From positions 90,514-154,513 of the forward strand of contig JANYGX010000012.1 of NCBI GenBank assembly GCA_025362295.1: DNA of 64,000 nucleotides, read 5' to 3'. The translations under genes were made by a program, and so were the position numbers. The stretch is from Sphingomonadales bacterium (GTDB taxonomy: Bacteria > Pseudomonadota > Alphaproteobacteria > Sphingomonadales > Sphingomonadaceae). The notes below the pieces were generated by a model. The model saw only the letters and a list, made by a program, of their open reading frames with translations, was not told the origin of the DNA and searched no databases. This document shows positions 1 to 12,129 of this stretch, in pieces; the stretch's first letter is position 1, and each line of letters starts with the position of its first letter.

Positions 1-690
1 CAGGAGGCGACGGTTGTAACACCCTATCGACCATCGCTATCCAATCCGGCACAGCTGCCGACAGCCGGACAGCTGGAGCTAGAAATGGGCAGCCTGCGCG
101 CGCGCGGCAACGGTGTTGTACTGGATAGCACGCCAATCCTCCTGAAACTGGCCTTCAACAAAGATTGGGGCATTTTGGCAGGAGGCCAAGTTTACACGCG
201 GGATCATGATGCCAAAACTTTCGGTGATATCAACATAACTTTAAAACGGGCATTTCTGGTGTCTGAAAAAACCGCATTCGGCATTGAGCTTATCACCAAA
301 TTGCCAACCGCCTCTGCGCCCATTGGCTCCGGCAAGGCGGATTTCCTGGTCAATGGCATTTACAGCCAAGATATTGGTAAGGTGCATATGGACGCCAATG
401 TAACGCTCGCCTTGCTTGGCAAGCATGACCTTGCCACATCAAGAGTGCAAACCAATCTGTCAGCGGCTTTTTCATTGCCTTTATCTGGGCGTTTTGGCCT
501 GACCGCAGAGCCATCTGCTGTCGTGCAGCAGGGCGTGCCGACCACAGCACAGTTGCTTGGCGCGCTCACATTCAGCCCAAGCAAGACAATCACCTTCGAC
601 GCGGGCATTGCCAAAGGGCTGAATAACAATAGCCAGAACTGGTCAATTTTTGCTGGTGTGGTGCTGCCGCTAGCAAGGCTTTGGCAATAA
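1..690 (+). CDS. outer-membrane beta-barrel protein, Phenol_MetA_deg-like (5' end outside window)
   Basis: The reading frame is open from base 1, so the true start lies upstream; the first ATG at 85 is internal because in-frame codons before it read as normal protein. What is visible is about 229 residues of alternating hydrophobic and polar beta-strands, with a run of Ser-Gly-Lys-x-Asp after the KLPTA segment and a C-terminal strand ending in a hydrophobic patch. This layout resembles the 'transporter, MetA-pathway of phenol degradation' outer-membrane family, whose substrates are mostly unknown. In many alphaproteobacteria rpoC lies just upstream of rpsL; here this gene does. Family membership is from memory of the pattern; function is not inferred. 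Confidence 0.55.
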   Translation, partial: QEATVVTPYRPSLSNPAQLPTAGQLELEMGSLRARGNGVVLDSTPILLKLAFNKDWGILAGGQVYTRDHDAKTFGDINITLKRAFLVSEKTAFGIELITKLPTASAPIGSGKADFLVNGIYSQDIGKVHMDANVTLALLGKHDLATSRVQTNLSAAFSLPLSGRFGLTAEPSAVVQQGVPTTAQLLGALTFSPSKTITFDAGIAKGLNNNSQNWSIFAGVVLPLARLWQ

Positions 691-1130
691 TAGTGTATGT
701 ATGAGTATAACGATCAAGACTGACTTATTTGATTTTTCAAGGGTGTTTGGCCGAAACATCGAACTTTAAGTCTTTTCTCTTTTTTGGTGGCATCAAAACA
801 GTATTGTTCAAATGCTCTGAACATAGTTGCAAGAATCATATTGACGCCTTCATACATCCGCTATAACACACGCAAATATTGCTCGCGGATTGGTGGTAGG
901 TGATCAGCCTAGACGCATTCCAACGATAAGAGCTTCAGTTTTGTTTGCGGTATTATTGTCTTTAATCAAGCCTTTAATGCATTTCCCCCGGGTGCTTCTC
1001 TGCCACATGTGTGGTTGATGAAGATAACGTATGATAAACAGAAGTCCGCCTTGCATATGAAATGAATTGGTTGCCAAGGGTTTCGATCCATGGCGGCCTT
1101 ATGGTTTTTAACGATTGAGGCTATATTATT
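691..1130. other. 440-base intergenic region upstream of the str operon
   Basis: No convincing gene is present. The stretch has a T-rich patch near 765-785, a candidate promoter at 841-867 and a long presumed leader before rpsL. Nothing like rpoC or a ribosomal-protein L7/L12 binding leader was recognised. The short reading frames here overlap rpsL in other frames and have no family resemblance. Confidence 0.5.
841..867 (+). promoter_or_regulatory. candidate sigma-70 promoter for the str operon
   Basis: TTGACG at 841-846 and TATAAC at 862-867 are separated by 15 bases, a little shorter than ideal. Transcription from here would give a leader of about 260 bases before rpsL. This is the best -35/-10 pair I found in the intergenic region, but it is a by-eye match only. 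Confidence 0.35.
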
Positions 1131-1502
1131 ATGCCAACGATTAACCAACTGGTTCGCAAGCCGCGTACCCCACAGCGGGTGCGTAACACGGCTCCGGCAA
1201 TGGAGGCGTGTCCGCAGAAGCGTGGTGTGTGCACGCGCGTGTATACAACGACACCTAAAAAGCCGAACTCGGCTCTGCGTAAGGTCGCCAAGGTGCGCCT
1301 GACCAATGGTTTTGAGGTGATCGGTTACATTCCGGGTGAAGGCCATAACTTGCAAGAGCATGCTGTGGTGCTGATTCGCGGCGGTCGTGTTAAAGATTTG
1401 CCAGGCGTGCGCTATCACATTTTGCGCGGCGTGCTCGATACACAAGGCGTTAAAAACCGCAAACAATCGCGTTCCAAGTACGGCGCGAAGCGTCCGAAGT
1501 AA
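1131..1502 (+). CDS. rpsL: 30S ribosomal protein S12
   Basis: This 123-residue protein sits at the decoding centre of the small subunit and checks codon-anticodon pairing. The core [12 protein letters not shown] and the loop [12 protein letters not shown] are intact. Lys43 and Lys88, the usual sites of streptomycin-resistance changes, are both lysine, so the gene reads as the sensitive form. Asp89, the residue methylthiolated by RimO in other bacteria, is present. It is first in the str operon, 12 bases before rpsG. Its ribosome-binding site is weak (a GAGG about 13 bases upstream of the ATG). Confidence 0.98.
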   Translation: MPTINQLVRKPRTPQRVRNTAPAMEACPQKRGVCTRVYTTTPKKPNSALRKVAKVRLTNGFEVIGYIPGEGHNLQEHAVVLIRGGRVKDLPGVRYHILRGVLDTQGVKNRKQSRSKYGAKRPK

Positions 1503-1514
1503 GGGGAAGATTAT

Positions 1515-1985
1515 ATGTCACGTCGCCGCCGCCCCGAAAAACGGGAAATTTTGCCGGATCCAGTGTTCAAGGATCTTGTGCTGTCGAAATTTATGAATGC
1601 CGTTATGTATGATGGCAAGAAGTCGATTGCAGAATCGATTGTCTATGGTGCGTTGGAAAGCATTGAAACCAAGTTGAAAAAAGAGCCGATGGCTATTTTT
1701 CACACAGCACTGGACAATGTGAAGCCGGGCATCGAAGTGCGGTCGCGTCGCGTTGGCGGGGCGACTTATCAGGTGCCAGTCGAAGTGCGGCCGGACCGCG
1801 CGCAGGCTTTGGCGTTGCGCTGGGTTATTGGCGCGGCACGCAAGCGTTCGGAGAACACCATGGCTGCCCGGTTGTCCGGTGAGCTTATCGACGCTTCAAA
1901 CAATCGTGGCACAGCTGTGAAAAAACGCGAAGACACACACCGCATGGCGGAGGCCAACAAAGCCTTCTCGCACTATCGCTGGTAA
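1515..1985 (+). CDS. rpsG: 30S ribosomal protein S7
   Basis: S7 nucleates assembly of the small-subunit head on 16S rRNA and lies at the E site. The protein is 156 residues, the normal length. It starts with the basic [10 protein letters not shown] tail, and has the conserved [16 protein letters not shown] segment and the typical [20 protein letters not shown] C-terminus. It is second in the str operon, and fusA follows after 15 bases. In enterobacteria S7 represses this operon; I did not identify its mRNA target here. Confidence 0.98.
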   Translation: MSRRRRPEKREILPDPVFKDLVLSKFMNAVMYDGKKSIAESIVYGALESIETKLKKEPMAIFHTALDNVKPGIEVRSRRVGGATYQVPVEVRPDRAQALALRWVIGAARKRSENTMAARLSGELIDASNNRGTAVKKREDTHRMAEANKAFSHYRW

Positions 1986-2000
1986 TCAAGAGTACAGACA

Positions 2001-4073
<2,073 letters not shown>

Positions 4074-4088
4074 GGAAAGGACTAAGCC

Positions 4089-5279
4089 ATGGCTAAAGCA
4101 AAATTTGAGCGGAACAAACCGCACTGCAATATTGGTACTATTGGTCACGTGGACCATGGTAAAACTTCGCTGACAGCGGCGATTACAAAAATTCTCGCTG
4201 AAACCGGCGGAGCCACATTCACGGCTTACGATCAGATCGACAAAGCGCCGGAAGAAAAAGCACGCGGCATCACCATTTCAACATCGCATGTTGAATATGA
4301 GACGGCTAACCGCCATTATGCGCACGTTGATTGCCCCGGCCACGCGGATTATGTGAAAAACATGATCACAGGTGCTGCTCAAATGGATGGCGGTATTTTG
4401 GTGGTGTCGGCTGCTGATGGCCCTATGCCACAAACGCGCGAGCACATTCTGCTGGCCCGTCAGGTCGGTGTGCCTGCACTTGTTGTGTTCATGAACAAGG
4501 TTGATCTTGTTGATGACGCTGAAATTCTTGAGCTGGTTGAACTTGAAATCCGCGAGCTGCTGAGCAAATATGATTTTCCTGGCGATGATATTCCAATCGT
4601 TCAAGGCTCAGCTGTCTGTGCACTGGAAGACAAACGTCCTGAAATCGGCCGTGAAGCTGTGCTGAAGCTTATGGCCGAAGTGGATCGTTACATTCCGCAG
4701 CCTGAGCGCCCGCTGGACAAACCATTTCTGATGCCAATCGAAGATGTGTTCTCGATTTCCGGTCGTGGTACAGTGGTGACTGGCCGTGTGGAAACTGGCA
4801 TTGTCAAGGTTGGTGAAGAAGTCGAAATTGTTGGTATCAAGCCAACGTCCAAAACGGTTGTTACAGGCGTTGAAATGTTCCGCAAGCTGCTGGATCAAGG
4901 TCAGGCTGGTGATAACATTGGTGCGCTTGTGCGCGGTGTGACACGTGAAGCGGTTGAGCGCGGTCAGGTTTTGGCAAAACCAGGTTCGATCACGCCACAC
5001 ACACAGTTCAAAGCAGAAACCTATGTGTTGTCGAAAGAAGAGGGTGGCCGTCACACACCATTCTTTGCCAACTACCGTCCTCAGTTTTATTTCCGCACCA
5101 CTGATGTCACTGGTACAGTGACCTTACCAGAGGGTACAGAAATGGTGATGCCAGGGGACAATATTGGTTTGACGGTTAAGCTAATTGCGCCTATCGCTAT
5201 GGATCAAGGTTTGCGATTCGCTATCCGCGAAGGCGGACGCACCGTTGGTGCTGGCGTTGTCGCTTCAATAATCGAGTAG
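4089..5279 (+). CDS. tuf: translation elongation factor Tu
   Basis: EF-Tu delivers aminoacyl-tRNA to the ribosome. It is 396 residues long. The GTPase motifs are [10 protein letters not shown], the [12 protein letters not shown] switch [22 protein letters not shown] and NKVDLVDD. Domain II and III signatures such as [11 protein letters not shown] and the [14 protein letters not shown] end are intact. An AAGGAAAGG ribosome-binding site precedes the ATG. An intrinsic terminator follows immediately, so this is the end of the str transcript unless readthrough occurs. Only one tuf copy is in this window; a second copy elsewhere is common in this class. Confidence 0.99.
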   Translation: MAKAKFERNKPHCNIGTIGHVDHGKTSLTAAITKILAETGGATFTAYDQIDKAPEEKARGITISTSHVEYETANRHYAHVDCPGHADYVKNMITGAAQMDGGILVVSAADGPMPQTREHILLARQVGVPALVVFMNKVDLVDDAEILELVELEIRELLSKYDFPGDDIPIVQGSAVCALEDKRPEIGREAVLKLMAEVDRYIPQPERPLDKPFLMPIEDVFSISGRGTVVTGRVETGIVKVGEEVEIVGIKPTSKTVVTGVEMFRKLLDQGQAGDNIGALVRGVTREAVERGQVLAKPGSITPHTQFKAETYVLSKEEGGRHTPFFANYRPQFYFRTTDVTGTVTLPEGTEMVMPGDNIGLTVKLIAPIAMDQGLRFAIREGGRTVGAGVVASIIE

Positions 5280-5288
5280 GGTCGATAG

Positions 5289-5327
5289 ACCAGAGCAATG
5301 AAAGTTGCTCTGGTTTTTAATTTTTTT
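5289..5327 (+). terminator. intrinsic terminator after tuf
   Basis: A perfect 10-bp stem (ACCAGAGCAA at 5289-5298 with TTGCTCTGGT at 5305-5314) closes a six-base loop. It is followed by TTTTTAATTTTTTT. This is a textbook Rho-independent terminator. It ends only 18 bases before rpsJ, so S10-operon expression must come from readthrough or from a promoter I cannot place downstream of it. Confidence 0.9.
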
Positions 5328-5345
5328 GAGTAACGGAATTACACT

Positions 5346-5660
5346 ATGGACACACAAAATATACGCATACGCCTTAAGGCATTTGACCATCGCGTGCTTG
5401 ATCAGGCGACCGGTGAGATCGCAGCGACTGCTAAGCGTACGGGTGCTTTTGTGCGTGGGCCAATTCCCTTGCCGACACGAATGGAGATGTTCACAGTGAA
5501 CCGCTCTCCGCACGTGGATAAAAAATCACGCGAGCAGTTTGAGGTGCGAACCTACAAGCGCTTGCTGGATATTGTTGACCCGACACCACAGACGGTTGAC
5601 GCCTTGATGAAGTTAGACCTCGCCGCTGGCGTGGATGTGGAAATCAAGCTCCAGGCGTAA
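5346..5660 (+). CDS. rpsJ: 30S ribosomal protein S10
   Basis: S10 is a small-subunit head protein (104 residues) and also the NusE partner of NusB in antitermination. The core [14 protein letters not shown], the [32 protein letters not shown] loop and the C-terminal VDVEIKL strand are present. It opens the S10 operon. The tuf terminator lies just upstream, an unusual squeeze in which leader space for regulation is almost absent. Confidence 0.98.
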   Translation: MDTQNIRIRLKAFDHRVLDQATGEIAATAKRTGAFVRGPIPLPTRMEMFTVNRSPHVDKKSREQFEVRTYKRLLDIVDPTPQTVDALMKLDLAAGVDVEIKLQA

Positions 5661-5697
5661 GCGCTGTCGGAGCCTCTGTTAGAAAAGGAGTGGTGCA

Positions 5698-6432
5698 ATG
5701 CGCACCGGATTATTAGCGAAGAAAGTCGGCATGACCCGGCTGTTCAAAGAAGATGGCGTTCACGTTCCCGTGACTGTTCTGTCGCTTGAAGGTTGTCAGG
5801 TTGTGGCTCAAAAGACAGTTGAGCGCGACGGTTATTCGGCTATTCAGGTGGGCGCTGGAAAAGCCAAAGCCAAAAACGTTGCCAAACCGCAACGTGGCCA
5901 TTTTGCCAAAGCTGAAGTTGAACCCAAAGCCAAGCTGGTTGAGTTTCGTGTTGCTGATGATGCACTTGTGCCGGTTGGTGCAAGCTTTTCGCCAGCGCAT
6001 TTTGTTGCCGGCCAATTTGTTGATGTGACCGGCATGACCATCGGTAAAGGTTTTGCTGGTGTTATGAAACGCTGGAACTTTGGTGGTTTGCGCGCGACAC
6101 ACGGTGTGTCGGTATCGCACCGTTCACATGGGTCGACCGGTCAACGCCAAGATCCAGGCAAAGTGTTCAAAAACAAGAAAATGGCTGGTCATATGGGTGA
6201 CGAGCAAATTACGCAGCAAAATCTTGAAATCGTGCAAACAGATGTTGCGCGTGGTTTGATTTATGTGCGTGGTTCTGTCCCTGGTTCCAGGAACAGTTGG
6301 CTGACATTGAAAGATTCCGTCAAGATCAAAGCACCAAAAGATTTGCCTTATCCAGCAGCTGTTATGTCTGCTGCCGTTGAGGCGCCCGCTTCGGTTGCTC
6401 CAGAAGCAACGCCTGAAAGTGCAGGGGAATAA
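5698..6432 (+). CDS. rplC: 50S ribosomal protein L3
   Basis: L3 binds 23S rRNA near the peptidyl-transferase centre and is needed early in large-subunit assembly. It has 244 residues, longer than the usual 205-220, because of an Ala/Glu/Pro-rich tail after residue about 220. Such tails occur in alphaproteobacterial L3. The glutamine loop [20 protein letters not shown], whose Gln is methylated by PrmB in other bacteria, is conserved. An AAGGAG site precedes the ATG; rplD follows after 2 bases. Confidence 0.98.
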   Translation: MRTGLLAKKVGMTRLFKEDGVHVPVTVLSLEGCQVVAQKTVERDGYSAIQVGAGKAKAKNVAKPQRGHFAKAEVEPKAKLVEFRVADDALVPVGASFSPAHFVAGQFVDVTGMTIGKGFAGVMKRWNFGGLRATHGVSVSHRSHGSTGQRQDPGKVFKNKKMAGHMGDEQITQQNLEIVQTDVARGLIYVRGSVPGSRNSWLTLKDSVKIKAPKDLPYPAAVMSAAVEAPASVAPEATPESAGE

Positions 6433-6434
6433 TC

Positions 6435-7055
6435 ATGAAACTCTCAGTCAAAACGCTTGATGGTGGTAGCGCCGGTGATATCGAACTAAACGATATCCTC
6501 TTTGGTGCACCGCTGCGCAAAGATATCCTGTTTCGTGTGATCAATTGGCAGCTTGCCAACCGCCGCGCGCCAGCACGCGCTGCCCGTCAGCGGTCAGATG
6601 TTGCGCGCACCGGCAAAAAAATGTATAAACAAAAGGGCACAGGTTCGGCCCGTCACCACAATCGTGCTGCGCCACAGTTTGTTGGCGGCGGTGCAGCCCA
6701 TGGTCCGCGTGCTCGCACGTTCGATCAAAGCCTCAACAAAAAAATCCGTGCCTTGGGATTACGCACAGCGCTCTCTGCCAAGCATGCTGAAGGCAAGCTG
6801 GTGGTGCTCGATAATCTGGCACTTGGCGAGGCAAAAACAAAAACGTTGCTGGCAAAGCTGGCAGGTCTCGGCATTGCACGTGGTTTGTTTATCGACGGTG
6901 ATACAGTCAATGATAACTTCAAGCTGGCCTGTTCAAACCTCTATAAAGTTGATGTGATGCCTGCGATGGGTGCCAACGTCTACGATATTGTCAATCACGA
7001 TACGCTGGTGCTCACAAAGTCGGCTATCGAAAAGCTGGAGGCACGTTTAGCATGA
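6435..7055 (+). CDS. rplD: 50S ribosomal protein L4
   Basis: L4 is a 206-residue protein whose long loop lines the peptide exit tunnel. That loop is recognisable as the [22 protein letters not shown] region, rich in Lys, Arg and Gly. The LVVLDNLAL strand and the C-terminal [16 protein letters not shown] segment match the globular domain. In enterobacteria L4 represses the S10 operon through the leader; here almost no leader space exists. The stop overlaps the rplW start by four bases (ATGA type), implying translational coupling. Confidence 0.98.
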   Translation: MKLSVKTLDGGSAGDIELNDILFGAPLRKDILFRVINWQLANRRAPARAARQRSDVARTGKKMYKQKGTGSARHHNRAAPQFVGGGAAHGPRARTFDQSLNKKIRALGLRTALSAKHAEGKLVVLDNLALGEAKTKTLLAKLAGLGIARGLFIDGDTVNDNFKLACSNLYKVDVMPAMGANVYDIVNHDTLVLTKSAIEKLEARLA

Positions 7056-7345
7056 GTGCGCTCTCCCATTATGATGTGGTGCGGAAACCTGTAATCACTG
7101 AGAAGTCTACCATGCTCTCTGAGCACAACGTGGTTGTCTTCAAGGTGCATCCGGATGCGACAAAGCCACAAATCAAGGCGGCTGTTGAAGCGCTGTTTGA
7201 CGTCAAGGTGAAAGCTGTCAACACAGCTGTTCAAAAGGGCAAAACAAAGCGCTTTAAGGGTGTGAAATATATTCGATCCGATGAGAAAAAAGCTATGGTC
7301 ACATTAGTGGCTGGCCAATCCATCGACATCACAACCGGCATTTGA
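7052..7345 (+). CDS. rplW: 50S ribosomal protein L23
   Basis: L23 sits at the tunnel exit and docks trigger factor and SRP. It is 97 residues long. The motif [18 protein letters not shown] at the N-terminus and the [18 protein letters not shown] extension are diagnostic. It overlaps rplD by four bases and precedes rplB by 13 bases. Confidence 0.98.
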   Translation: MSALSHYDVVRKPVITEKSTMLSEHNVVVFKVHPDATKPQIKAAVEALFDVKVKAVNTAVQKGKTKRFKGVKYIRSDEKKAMVTLVAGQSIDITTGI

Positions 7346-7358
7346 GGGAACAGCGACA

Positions 7359-8192
7359 ATGGCACTGAAAAGCTATAATCCAACCTCACCGGCCCGTCGT
7401 GGTCTGGTTCTGGTTGACCGGTCTTCGCTTTGGAAGGGCAAGCCTGTCAAAATGCTGACAGAAGGCATGTCTAAATCTGGCGGACGCAACAACATGGGTC
7501 ACGCCACAGCGCGCGGCATTGGTGGTGGTCACAAGCAGTCTTATCGCATTATCGATTTCAAGCGGCGCAAGTGGGACATGCCAGCAACGGTTGAGCGGCT
7601 TGAATATGACCCGAACCGTTCGGCATTCATTGCATTGGTCAAGTACACCGATGGTCATCTCACATATATCATCGCGCCGCAACGACTGGCTATCGGTGAC
7701 ACAATTGTATCCGGTAAAAAAACCGACGTGAAACCAGGCAACGCCATGGAAATTGGTCAGATGCCGATTGGGACGATTGTTCACAATGTGGAACTTAAGC
7801 CACTCAAGGGTGGTCAAATGGCGCGCGCCGCTGGCGCTTATGTGCAAGTGGTTGGTCGTGATCGTGGTCAGGTTATCATTCGTTTGAATTCGGGCGAACA
7901 ACGCTACGTGCGCGGCGAGTGCATGGCGACGGTTGGTGCAGTCTCAAATCCTGACAATATGAACACCTATCTTGCCAAGGCTGGTCGCAATCGCTGGCTT
8001 GGTTATCGGCCACTGTCACGTGGTGTCGCGAAAAACCCAGTCGATCACCCGCACGGCGGTGGTGAAGGTCGGACCTCTGGCGGTCGTCACCCTGTGACAC
8101 CATGGGGCAAGCCAACCAAAGGCAAACGTACACGCTCGAACAAGGCGACTGACAAGTACATTGTGCGGTCTCGTCATGCGAAGAAAGGTTAA
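7359..8192 (+). CDS. rplB: 50S ribosomal protein L2
   Basis: L2 is required for subunit joining and peptidyl-transferase activity. It has 277 residues, the standard length. The C-terminal [17 protein letters not shown] loop carries the functionally critical histidine. The [20 protein letters not shown]-terminus differs slightly from the enterobacterial form, as in other alphaproteobacteria. rpsS starts three bases after its stop. Confidence 0.98.
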   Translation: MALKSYNPTSPARRGLVLVDRSSLWKGKPVKMLTEGMSKSGGRNNMGHATARGIGGGHKQSYRIIDFKRRKWDMPATVERLEYDPNRSAFIALVKYTDGHLTYIIAPQRLAIGDTIVSGKKTDVKPGNAMEIGQMPIGTIVHNVELKPLKGGQMARAAGAYVQVVGRDRGQVIIRLNSGEQRYVRGECMATVGAVSNPDNMNTYLAKAGRNRWLGYRPLSRGVAKNPVDHPHGGGEGRTSGGRHPVTPWGKPTKGKRTRSNKATDKYIVRSRHAKKG

Positions 8193-8195
8193 CCC

Positions 8196-8474
8196 ATGAC
8201 ACGTTCAAGCTACAAAGGTCCGTTTGTTGATCTCTACATGCTGAAGAAAGCTGAAGTGGCAACAGCCGCTGGCAATAAGCAGCCGATCAAAACATGGTCG
8301 CGGCGCTCGACGATCGTGCCCCAATTCATGGGCCTGACGTTTAGTGTTTATAACGGCAAGAAATTCATTCCGGTGTTTGTCACTGAGGAAATGGTTGGTC
8401 ATAAGTTTGGTGAATTCTCACCGACCCGCTCTTTCCCTGGCCACTCTGCCGATAAAAAAGCGAAGAAGAGCTAG
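8196..8474 (+). CDS. rpsS: 30S ribosomal protein S19
   Basis: S19 is a head protein (92 residues) forming a bridge to the large subunit. The signature [24 protein letters not shown] and the [14 protein letters not shown]-terminal segment are clear. It is tightly packed between rplB and rplV, with gaps of 3 bases on either side. Confidence 0.98.
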   Translation: MTRSSYKGPFVDLYMLKKAEVATAAGNKQPIKTWSRRSTIVPQFMGLTFSVYNGKKFIPVFVTEEMVGHKFGEFSPTRSFPGHSADKKAKKS

Positions 8475-8477
8475 GTC

Positions 8478-8858
8478 ATGTCAAAACCAAAAGCCCCCCG
8501 TCGTGTTGGTGAAACTGAAGCGCTTGCCATTGGCAACTCGCTGCGTGGATCGCCTTATAAATTGAACCTAGTCGCTGGCCTTATTCGCGGCAAGCCGGTT
8601 GCAAAAGCGTTGGCTGATCTTACCTTCAGTAAAAAGGGCTTTGCCCGTGACGTGAAAAAAGTTCTGGAGTCGGCGGTGGCCAATGCCGAGAACAATCATA
8701 ATCTCGACGTCGATGCGCTTGTTGTGAAAGAAGCGTCAGTGGGTAAGTCCATGGTGATGAAACGTTTCAGTCCGCGCGCGCGTGGTCGTTCGGCTGCCAT
8801 TCAAAAGCCGTTCAGTCGTATTCGCATAATTGTGCGTGAAGTTGGGAGCGAAGCATAA
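8478..8858 (+). CDS. rplV: 50S ribosomal protein L22
   Basis: L22 (126 residues) lines the exit tunnel with a beta-hairpin. The [21 protein letters not shown] core, [14 protein letters not shown] helix and the hairpin [19 protein letters not shown] are intact, with no insertion of the kind linked to macrolide resistance. Its stop overlaps the rpsC start by one base. Confidence 0.98.
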   Translation: MSKPKAPRRVGETEALAIGNSLRGSPYKLNLVAGLIRGKPVAKALADLTFSKKGFARDVKKVLESAVANAENNHNLDVDALVVKEASVGKSMVMKRFSPRARGRSAAIQKPFSRIRIIVREVGSEA

Positions 8859-9553
8859 TGGGTCAGAAGGCCAACCCCGTCGGTCTGCGTTTACAGATCA
8901 ATCGCACCTGGGACAGCCGCTGGTACGCCGATGGCGATGCCTACGGCAATCAGCTGCACGAAGATTTGAATATCCGCAACACTCTGATCAAGGAAATGCC
9001 GCAGGCTGGTATCAGCAAAGTGATCATCGAGCGTCCGGCCAAACTGGCACGCGTTTCGATTTACTCTGCGCGTCCAGGTATTATTATTGGCAAAAAAGGC
9101 GCTGATATCGACAAGTTGAAAAAGCGCATTGGCCTGATGACGAAATCAGAAGTATCGCTCAACATTGTTGAAATTCGCAAGCCGGAGATTGATGCGCGAC
9201 TGGTTGCTGTCGGTGTATGCGACCAGCTGGAGCGCCGGATTGCATTTCGCCGCGCCATGAAGCGCGCTGTGCAATCAGCTTTACGGCTTGGTGCAGAAGG
9301 CATTAAAATTACATGTGCCGGCCGTTTGGGCGGTGCCGAAATCGCGCGCACGGAATGGTACCGCGAAGGTCGGGTGCCATTGCATACGCTGCGCGGAAAC
9401 GTTGATTACGCTGAAGCGCAGGCCCATACAGCTTATGGCGTGTGCGGTGTGAAAGTGTGGATTTTCAAAGGCGAAATTCTTGCCCACGATCCACTGGCGC
9501 AAGAAAAAATTATGTTAGATGCACAAACCTCAGGCGTGCGGCCGGCCCGGTAA
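8858..9553 (+). CDS. rpsC: 30S ribosomal protein S3
   Basis: S3 forms the mRNA entry site of the ribosome with S4 and S5. It has 231 residues. The N-terminal [21 protein letters not shown], the KH domain motif [15 protein letters not shown] near residue 72 and the C-terminal [25 protein letters not shown] are all present. It is followed by a 68-base gap with a stable hairpin, the longest internal gap in the S10 operon. Confidence 0.98.
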   Translation: MGQKANPVGLRLQINRTWDSRWYADGDAYGNQLHEDLNIRNTLIKEMPQAGISKVIIERPAKLARVSIYSARPGIIIGKKGADIDKLKKRIGLMTKSEVSLNIVEIRKPEIDARLVAVGVCDQLERRIAFRRAMKRAVQSALRLGAEGIKITCAGRLGGAEIARTEWYREGRVPLHTLRGNVDYAEAQAHTAYGVCGVKVWIFKGEILAHDPLAQEKIMLDAQTSGVRPAR

Positions 9554-9580
9554 GGACCAGCCGCCTTATCGAGGGCGTGA

Positions 9581-9598
9581 CTTGAGGGCAACCTCAAG
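9581..9598 (+). other. hairpin with GNRA tetraloop between rpsC and rplP
   Basis: CTTGAGG at 9581-9587 pairs perfectly with CCTCAAG at 9592-9598 around a GCAA loop, a GNRA-type tetraloop. No T-run follows, so it does not look like a terminator. It lies in the largest gap of the S10 operon and could be a protein-binding or mRNA-processing structure. The structure is seen; its role is inference. Confidence 0.5.
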
Positions 9599-9621
9599 GC
9601 TCTGTCAGAAGGCGAAGAAAT

Positions 9622-10041
9622 ATGTTGTCACCTAAGAAAACAAAGTTCCGCAAGGGCTTTAAAGGCAAGATCAGCGGCGATGCCAAAGGCGGCACAACGC
9701 TGAACTTCGGTTCGTTTGGCTTAAAAGCCATGCAGCCTGAGCGCATTACCGCGCGCCAGATTGAGGCGGCCCGTCGTGCGTTGGCCCGTGCTATCAAACG
9801 TCAGGGTCGTATTTGGATTCGCATTTTCCCGGATGTGCCAGTGTCATCAAAACCTGCTGAAGTGCGCATGGGTTCTGGCAAGGGTGCACCGGAATACTGG
9901 GTGGCGCGTGTCAAACCGGGCCGCATCATGTTTGAGCTCGATGGCGTAGACGCGGCAACAGCGCGTCAGGCTTTCGCGCTTGCAACCGAAAAACTCCCAA
10001 TCAAGACGCGCGTTGTTGGCCGCCTTGGCGAACAGTTCTGA
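9622..10041 (+). CDS. rplP: 50S ribosomal protein L16
   Basis: L16 (139 residues) lies near the A-site tRNA elbow. The motif [15 protein letters not shown] opens the protein. [21 protein letters not shown] contains the arginine hydroxylated by RoxA/YcfD in other bacteria. The gene lies 68 bases after rpsC and 15 before rpmC. Confidence 0.98.
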   Translation: MLSPKKTKFRKGFKGKISGDAKGGTTLNFGSFGLKAMQPERITARQIEAARRALARAIKRQGRIWIRIFPDVPVSSKPAEVRMGSGKGAPEYWVARVKPGRIMFELDGVDAATARQAFALATEKLPIKTRVVGRLGEQF

Positions 10042-10056
10042 GTCTAGAAAGATTTT

Positions 10057-10260
10057 ATGAAAACCGCAGACCTAAAAATTAAAACGGACGATCAACTGGC
10101 TTTGGATTTGCAGAGCCTGGAAAAAGAGCGTTTCAATCTGCGGTTTCGCACGGCGACCAGCCAGCTTGAAGCGCCAGCGCGGGTTCGTGTTGTGCGCCGG
10201 ACTATTGCACGTATTAAAACCCTGCAGTCTGAACGTACGCGTTCAGCGGCAGCGAAGTAG
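10057..10260 (+). CDS. rpmC: 50S ribosomal protein L29
   Basis: L29 (67 residues) is a small coiled-coil protein at the tunnel exit next to L23. It shows [26 protein letters not shown], the [22 protein letters not shown] helix and a basic tail. It sits between rplP and rpsQ in the usual order. Confidence 0.97.
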   Translation: MKTADLKIKTDDQLALDLQSLEKERFNLRFRTATSQLEAPARVRVVRRTIARIKTLQSERTRSAAAK

Positions 10261-10274
10261 AAGGAACGGACACG

Positions 10275-10511
10275 ATGCCAAAACGTATTTTGCAAGGGAC
10301 CGTGGTTTCAGACAAGCCCAACCAAACGGTGGTTGTTCTGGTCGAACGCCGCTTCCGTCACCCTTTGCTCGGCAAGATTGTGCGTCGCTCGAAAAAATTT
10401 CATGCGCATGACGAAGGTAATGTAATGAAGTCCGGTGATATCATTCGTATCGAAGAATGTCGTCCAATGTCAAAGCTGAAGACATGGCGCGTTGTCGATA
10501 AAGTTCAATAG
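10275..10511 (+). CDS. rpsQ: 30S ribosomal protein S17
   Basis: S17 (78 residues) is a primary 16S rRNA-binding OB-fold protein. The [21 protein letters not shown] opening and [21 protein letters not shown] end match the family. It ends the S10 block; rplN follows after 23 bases. Confidence 0.98.
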   Translation: MPKRILQGTVVSDKPNQTVVVLVERRFRHPLLGKIVRRSKKFHAHDEGNVMKSGDIIRIEECRPMSKLKTWRVVDKVQ

Positions 10512-10534
10512 TTGGTTTGTAAGAGGAATTATAT

Positions 10535-10903
10535 ATGATCCAGATGCAATCCAATCTCGAAGTTGCTGACAACAGTGGCGCAAAACGAGTGCAATGCATT
10601 AAAGTGCTTGGTGGTTCCAAGCGTCGCACCGCCAGTGTTGGTGATGTGATTGTGGTTTCCATCAAAGAAGCCTCACCAAAAGGCCGCGTCAAAAAAGGTG
10701 ATGTGCACCGTGCTGTGATCGTGCGCACAAGCTTTCCAGTGCGTCGTGCTGATGGTTCAGTCATTCGTTTTGACAAAAACGCCGCCGTGCTGATCAACAA
10801 GCAGAAAGAACCGATTGGTACGCGCATTTTCGGACCAGTTGTGCGCGAACTGCGGGCCAAGAACCACATGAAAATTATTTCGCTAGCGCCGGAGGTGCTC
10901 TGA
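10535..10903 (+). CDS. rplN: 50S ribosomal protein L14
   Basis: L14 (122 residues) binds 23S rRNA and contacts the silencing factor RsfS. The opening [19 protein letters not shown] and the end [24 protein letters not shown] are diagnostic. It begins the spc group, with an AGAGGAA site upstream and rplX two bases downstream. Confidence 0.98.
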   Translation: MIQMQSNLEVADNSGAKRVQCIKVLGGSKRRTASVGDVIVVSIKEASPKGRVKKGDVHRAVIVRTSFPVRRADGSVIRFDKNAAVLINKQKEPIGTRIFGPVVRELRAKNHMKIISLAPEVL

Positions 10904-10905
10904 TT

Positions 10906-11226
10906 ATGTCAGCAGCCAAAATAAAAAAAGGGGACACCGTTGTTGTGTTGTCGGGTAAAGACAAAGGCCGCACGGGTGAAGTTATTCGCGCCATTCCAAG
11001 CGAAGGCAAGGTCGTTGTTGGTGGAATTAATATGATTTCACGTCACACCAAGCCAAGCCAGGGAGATCCGCAAGGCGGTATAAAACGCCGCGAAGCAGCA
11101 ATGCACGTGTGCAAGGTGGCGATTGCCGATCCGAAATCTGGTAAGCCAACTCGGGTTGGTTTTAAAATAGTTGATGGCAAAAAAGTTCGTGTTGCCAAGA
11201 AATCTGGTGAGGTCATCCATGGCTGA
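10906..11226 (+). CDS. rplX: 50S ribosomal protein L24
   Basis: L24 (106 residues) is an assembly initiator with a KOW motif. [22 protein letters not shown] is the KOW segment, and [24 protein letters not shown] is the conserved end. Its 3' end overlaps the rplE start by eight bases, suggesting coupling. Confidence 0.97.
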   Translation: MSAAKIKKGDTVVVLSGKDKGRTGEVIRAIPSEGKVVVGGINMISRHTKPSQGDPQGGIKRREAAMHVCKVAIADPKSGKPTRVGFKIVDGKKVRVAKKSGEVIHG

Positions 11227-11794
11227 TACAAAATACACGCCACGCTTTAAAACGCAGTACGAAACAAAAATTCGTGCTGCGATGAAGGAGCAGTTTGGTT
11301 ATACAAACGACATGCAGATTCCGCGCCTTGACAAGATTGTCATCAACATGGCGGTTGGCGATGCAACCCAGGATAAAAAGAAGGTGGATGCCGCTGTTGC
11401 AGACATGCAGCTTATTGCCGGCCAGAAACCGGTGGTTGCAAAAGCCAAAACATCAATTGCGCAATTCAAGTTGCGCGAGGGCATGCCAATTGGTTGCAAA
11501 GTTACGTTACGCCGTGAACGCATGTATGAATTCATGGATCGGCTGGTGACAATTGCTATGCCACGCATTCGAGATTTTCGTGGTATCAGCCCGAAGTCAT
11601 TTGATGGTCGCGGTAACTACGCTTTTGGTTTGAAGGAGCAACTGGTGTTTCCTGAAATCAATTACGACAAGATCGATAAAATTCGCGGTATGGATATTAT
11701 TATCTGTACGACGGCAAAAAATGATGATGAAGCCCGCGCACTTCTCCGTGCTTTCAACATGCCATTCACTGGCATGACGCAAGCTGCGGCTTAA
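11219..11794 (+). CDS. rplE: 50S ribosomal protein L5
   Basis: L5 binds 5S rRNA and contacts P-site tRNA. I chose the ATG at 11219, giving 191 residues beginning [18 protein letters not shown], because an upstream in-frame ATG at 11171 would add residues encoded only by overlap with rplX and unlike the family. The core [20 protein letters not shown] and the [20 protein letters not shown] end are intact. Confidence 0.97.
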   Translation: MADTKYTPRFKTQYETKIRAAMKEQFGYTNDMQIPRLDKIVINMAVGDATQDKKKVDAAVADMQLIAGQKPVVAKAKTSIAQFKLREGMPIGCKVTLRRERMYEFMDRLVTIAMPRIRDFRGISPKSFDGRGNYAFGLKEQLVFPEINYDKIDKIRGMDIIICTTAKNDDEARALLRAFNMPFTGMTQAAA

Positions 11795-11808
11795 AGGAAA
11801 CTGGACAT

Positions 11809-12114
11809 ATGGCAAAGACGAGTTCGATCAACAAAAACAATGCAAGGCGGAAGCTGGTTAAATCCTGCGCCGGTCGGCTTGAAAGATTGAAGACAATTGC
11901 AAATGATGCAACCAAGCCGGACGAAGAGCGCTTCATGGCGCGTCTCAAAATGGCGGAAGTACCGCGCAATGGTAATCCAACGCGCATTCGCAATCGTTGT
12001 GAAGTGACGGGACGTGCCCGTGCCTATTATCGTAAATTTAAAATGTCTCGTATCGCGCTCCGTGATTTGGCCAATAAAGGCTTGATTCCCGGTGTGACGA
12101 AATCTAGCTGGTAA
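11809..12114 (+). CDS. rpsN: 30S ribosomal protein S14
   Basis: S14 (101 residues) is a small-subunit head protein. It is the long, zinc-free form, with no paired CxxC motifs. The C-terminal [34 protein letters not shown] is typical. It lies 14 bases after rplE. Confidence 0.97.
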   Translation: MAKTSSINKNNARRKLVKSCAGRLERLKTIANDATKPDEERFMARLKMAEVPRNGNPTRIRNRCEVTGRARAYYRKFKMSRIALRDLANKGLIPGVTKSSW

Positions 12115-12129
12115 GGGAAGGGGAAACAG

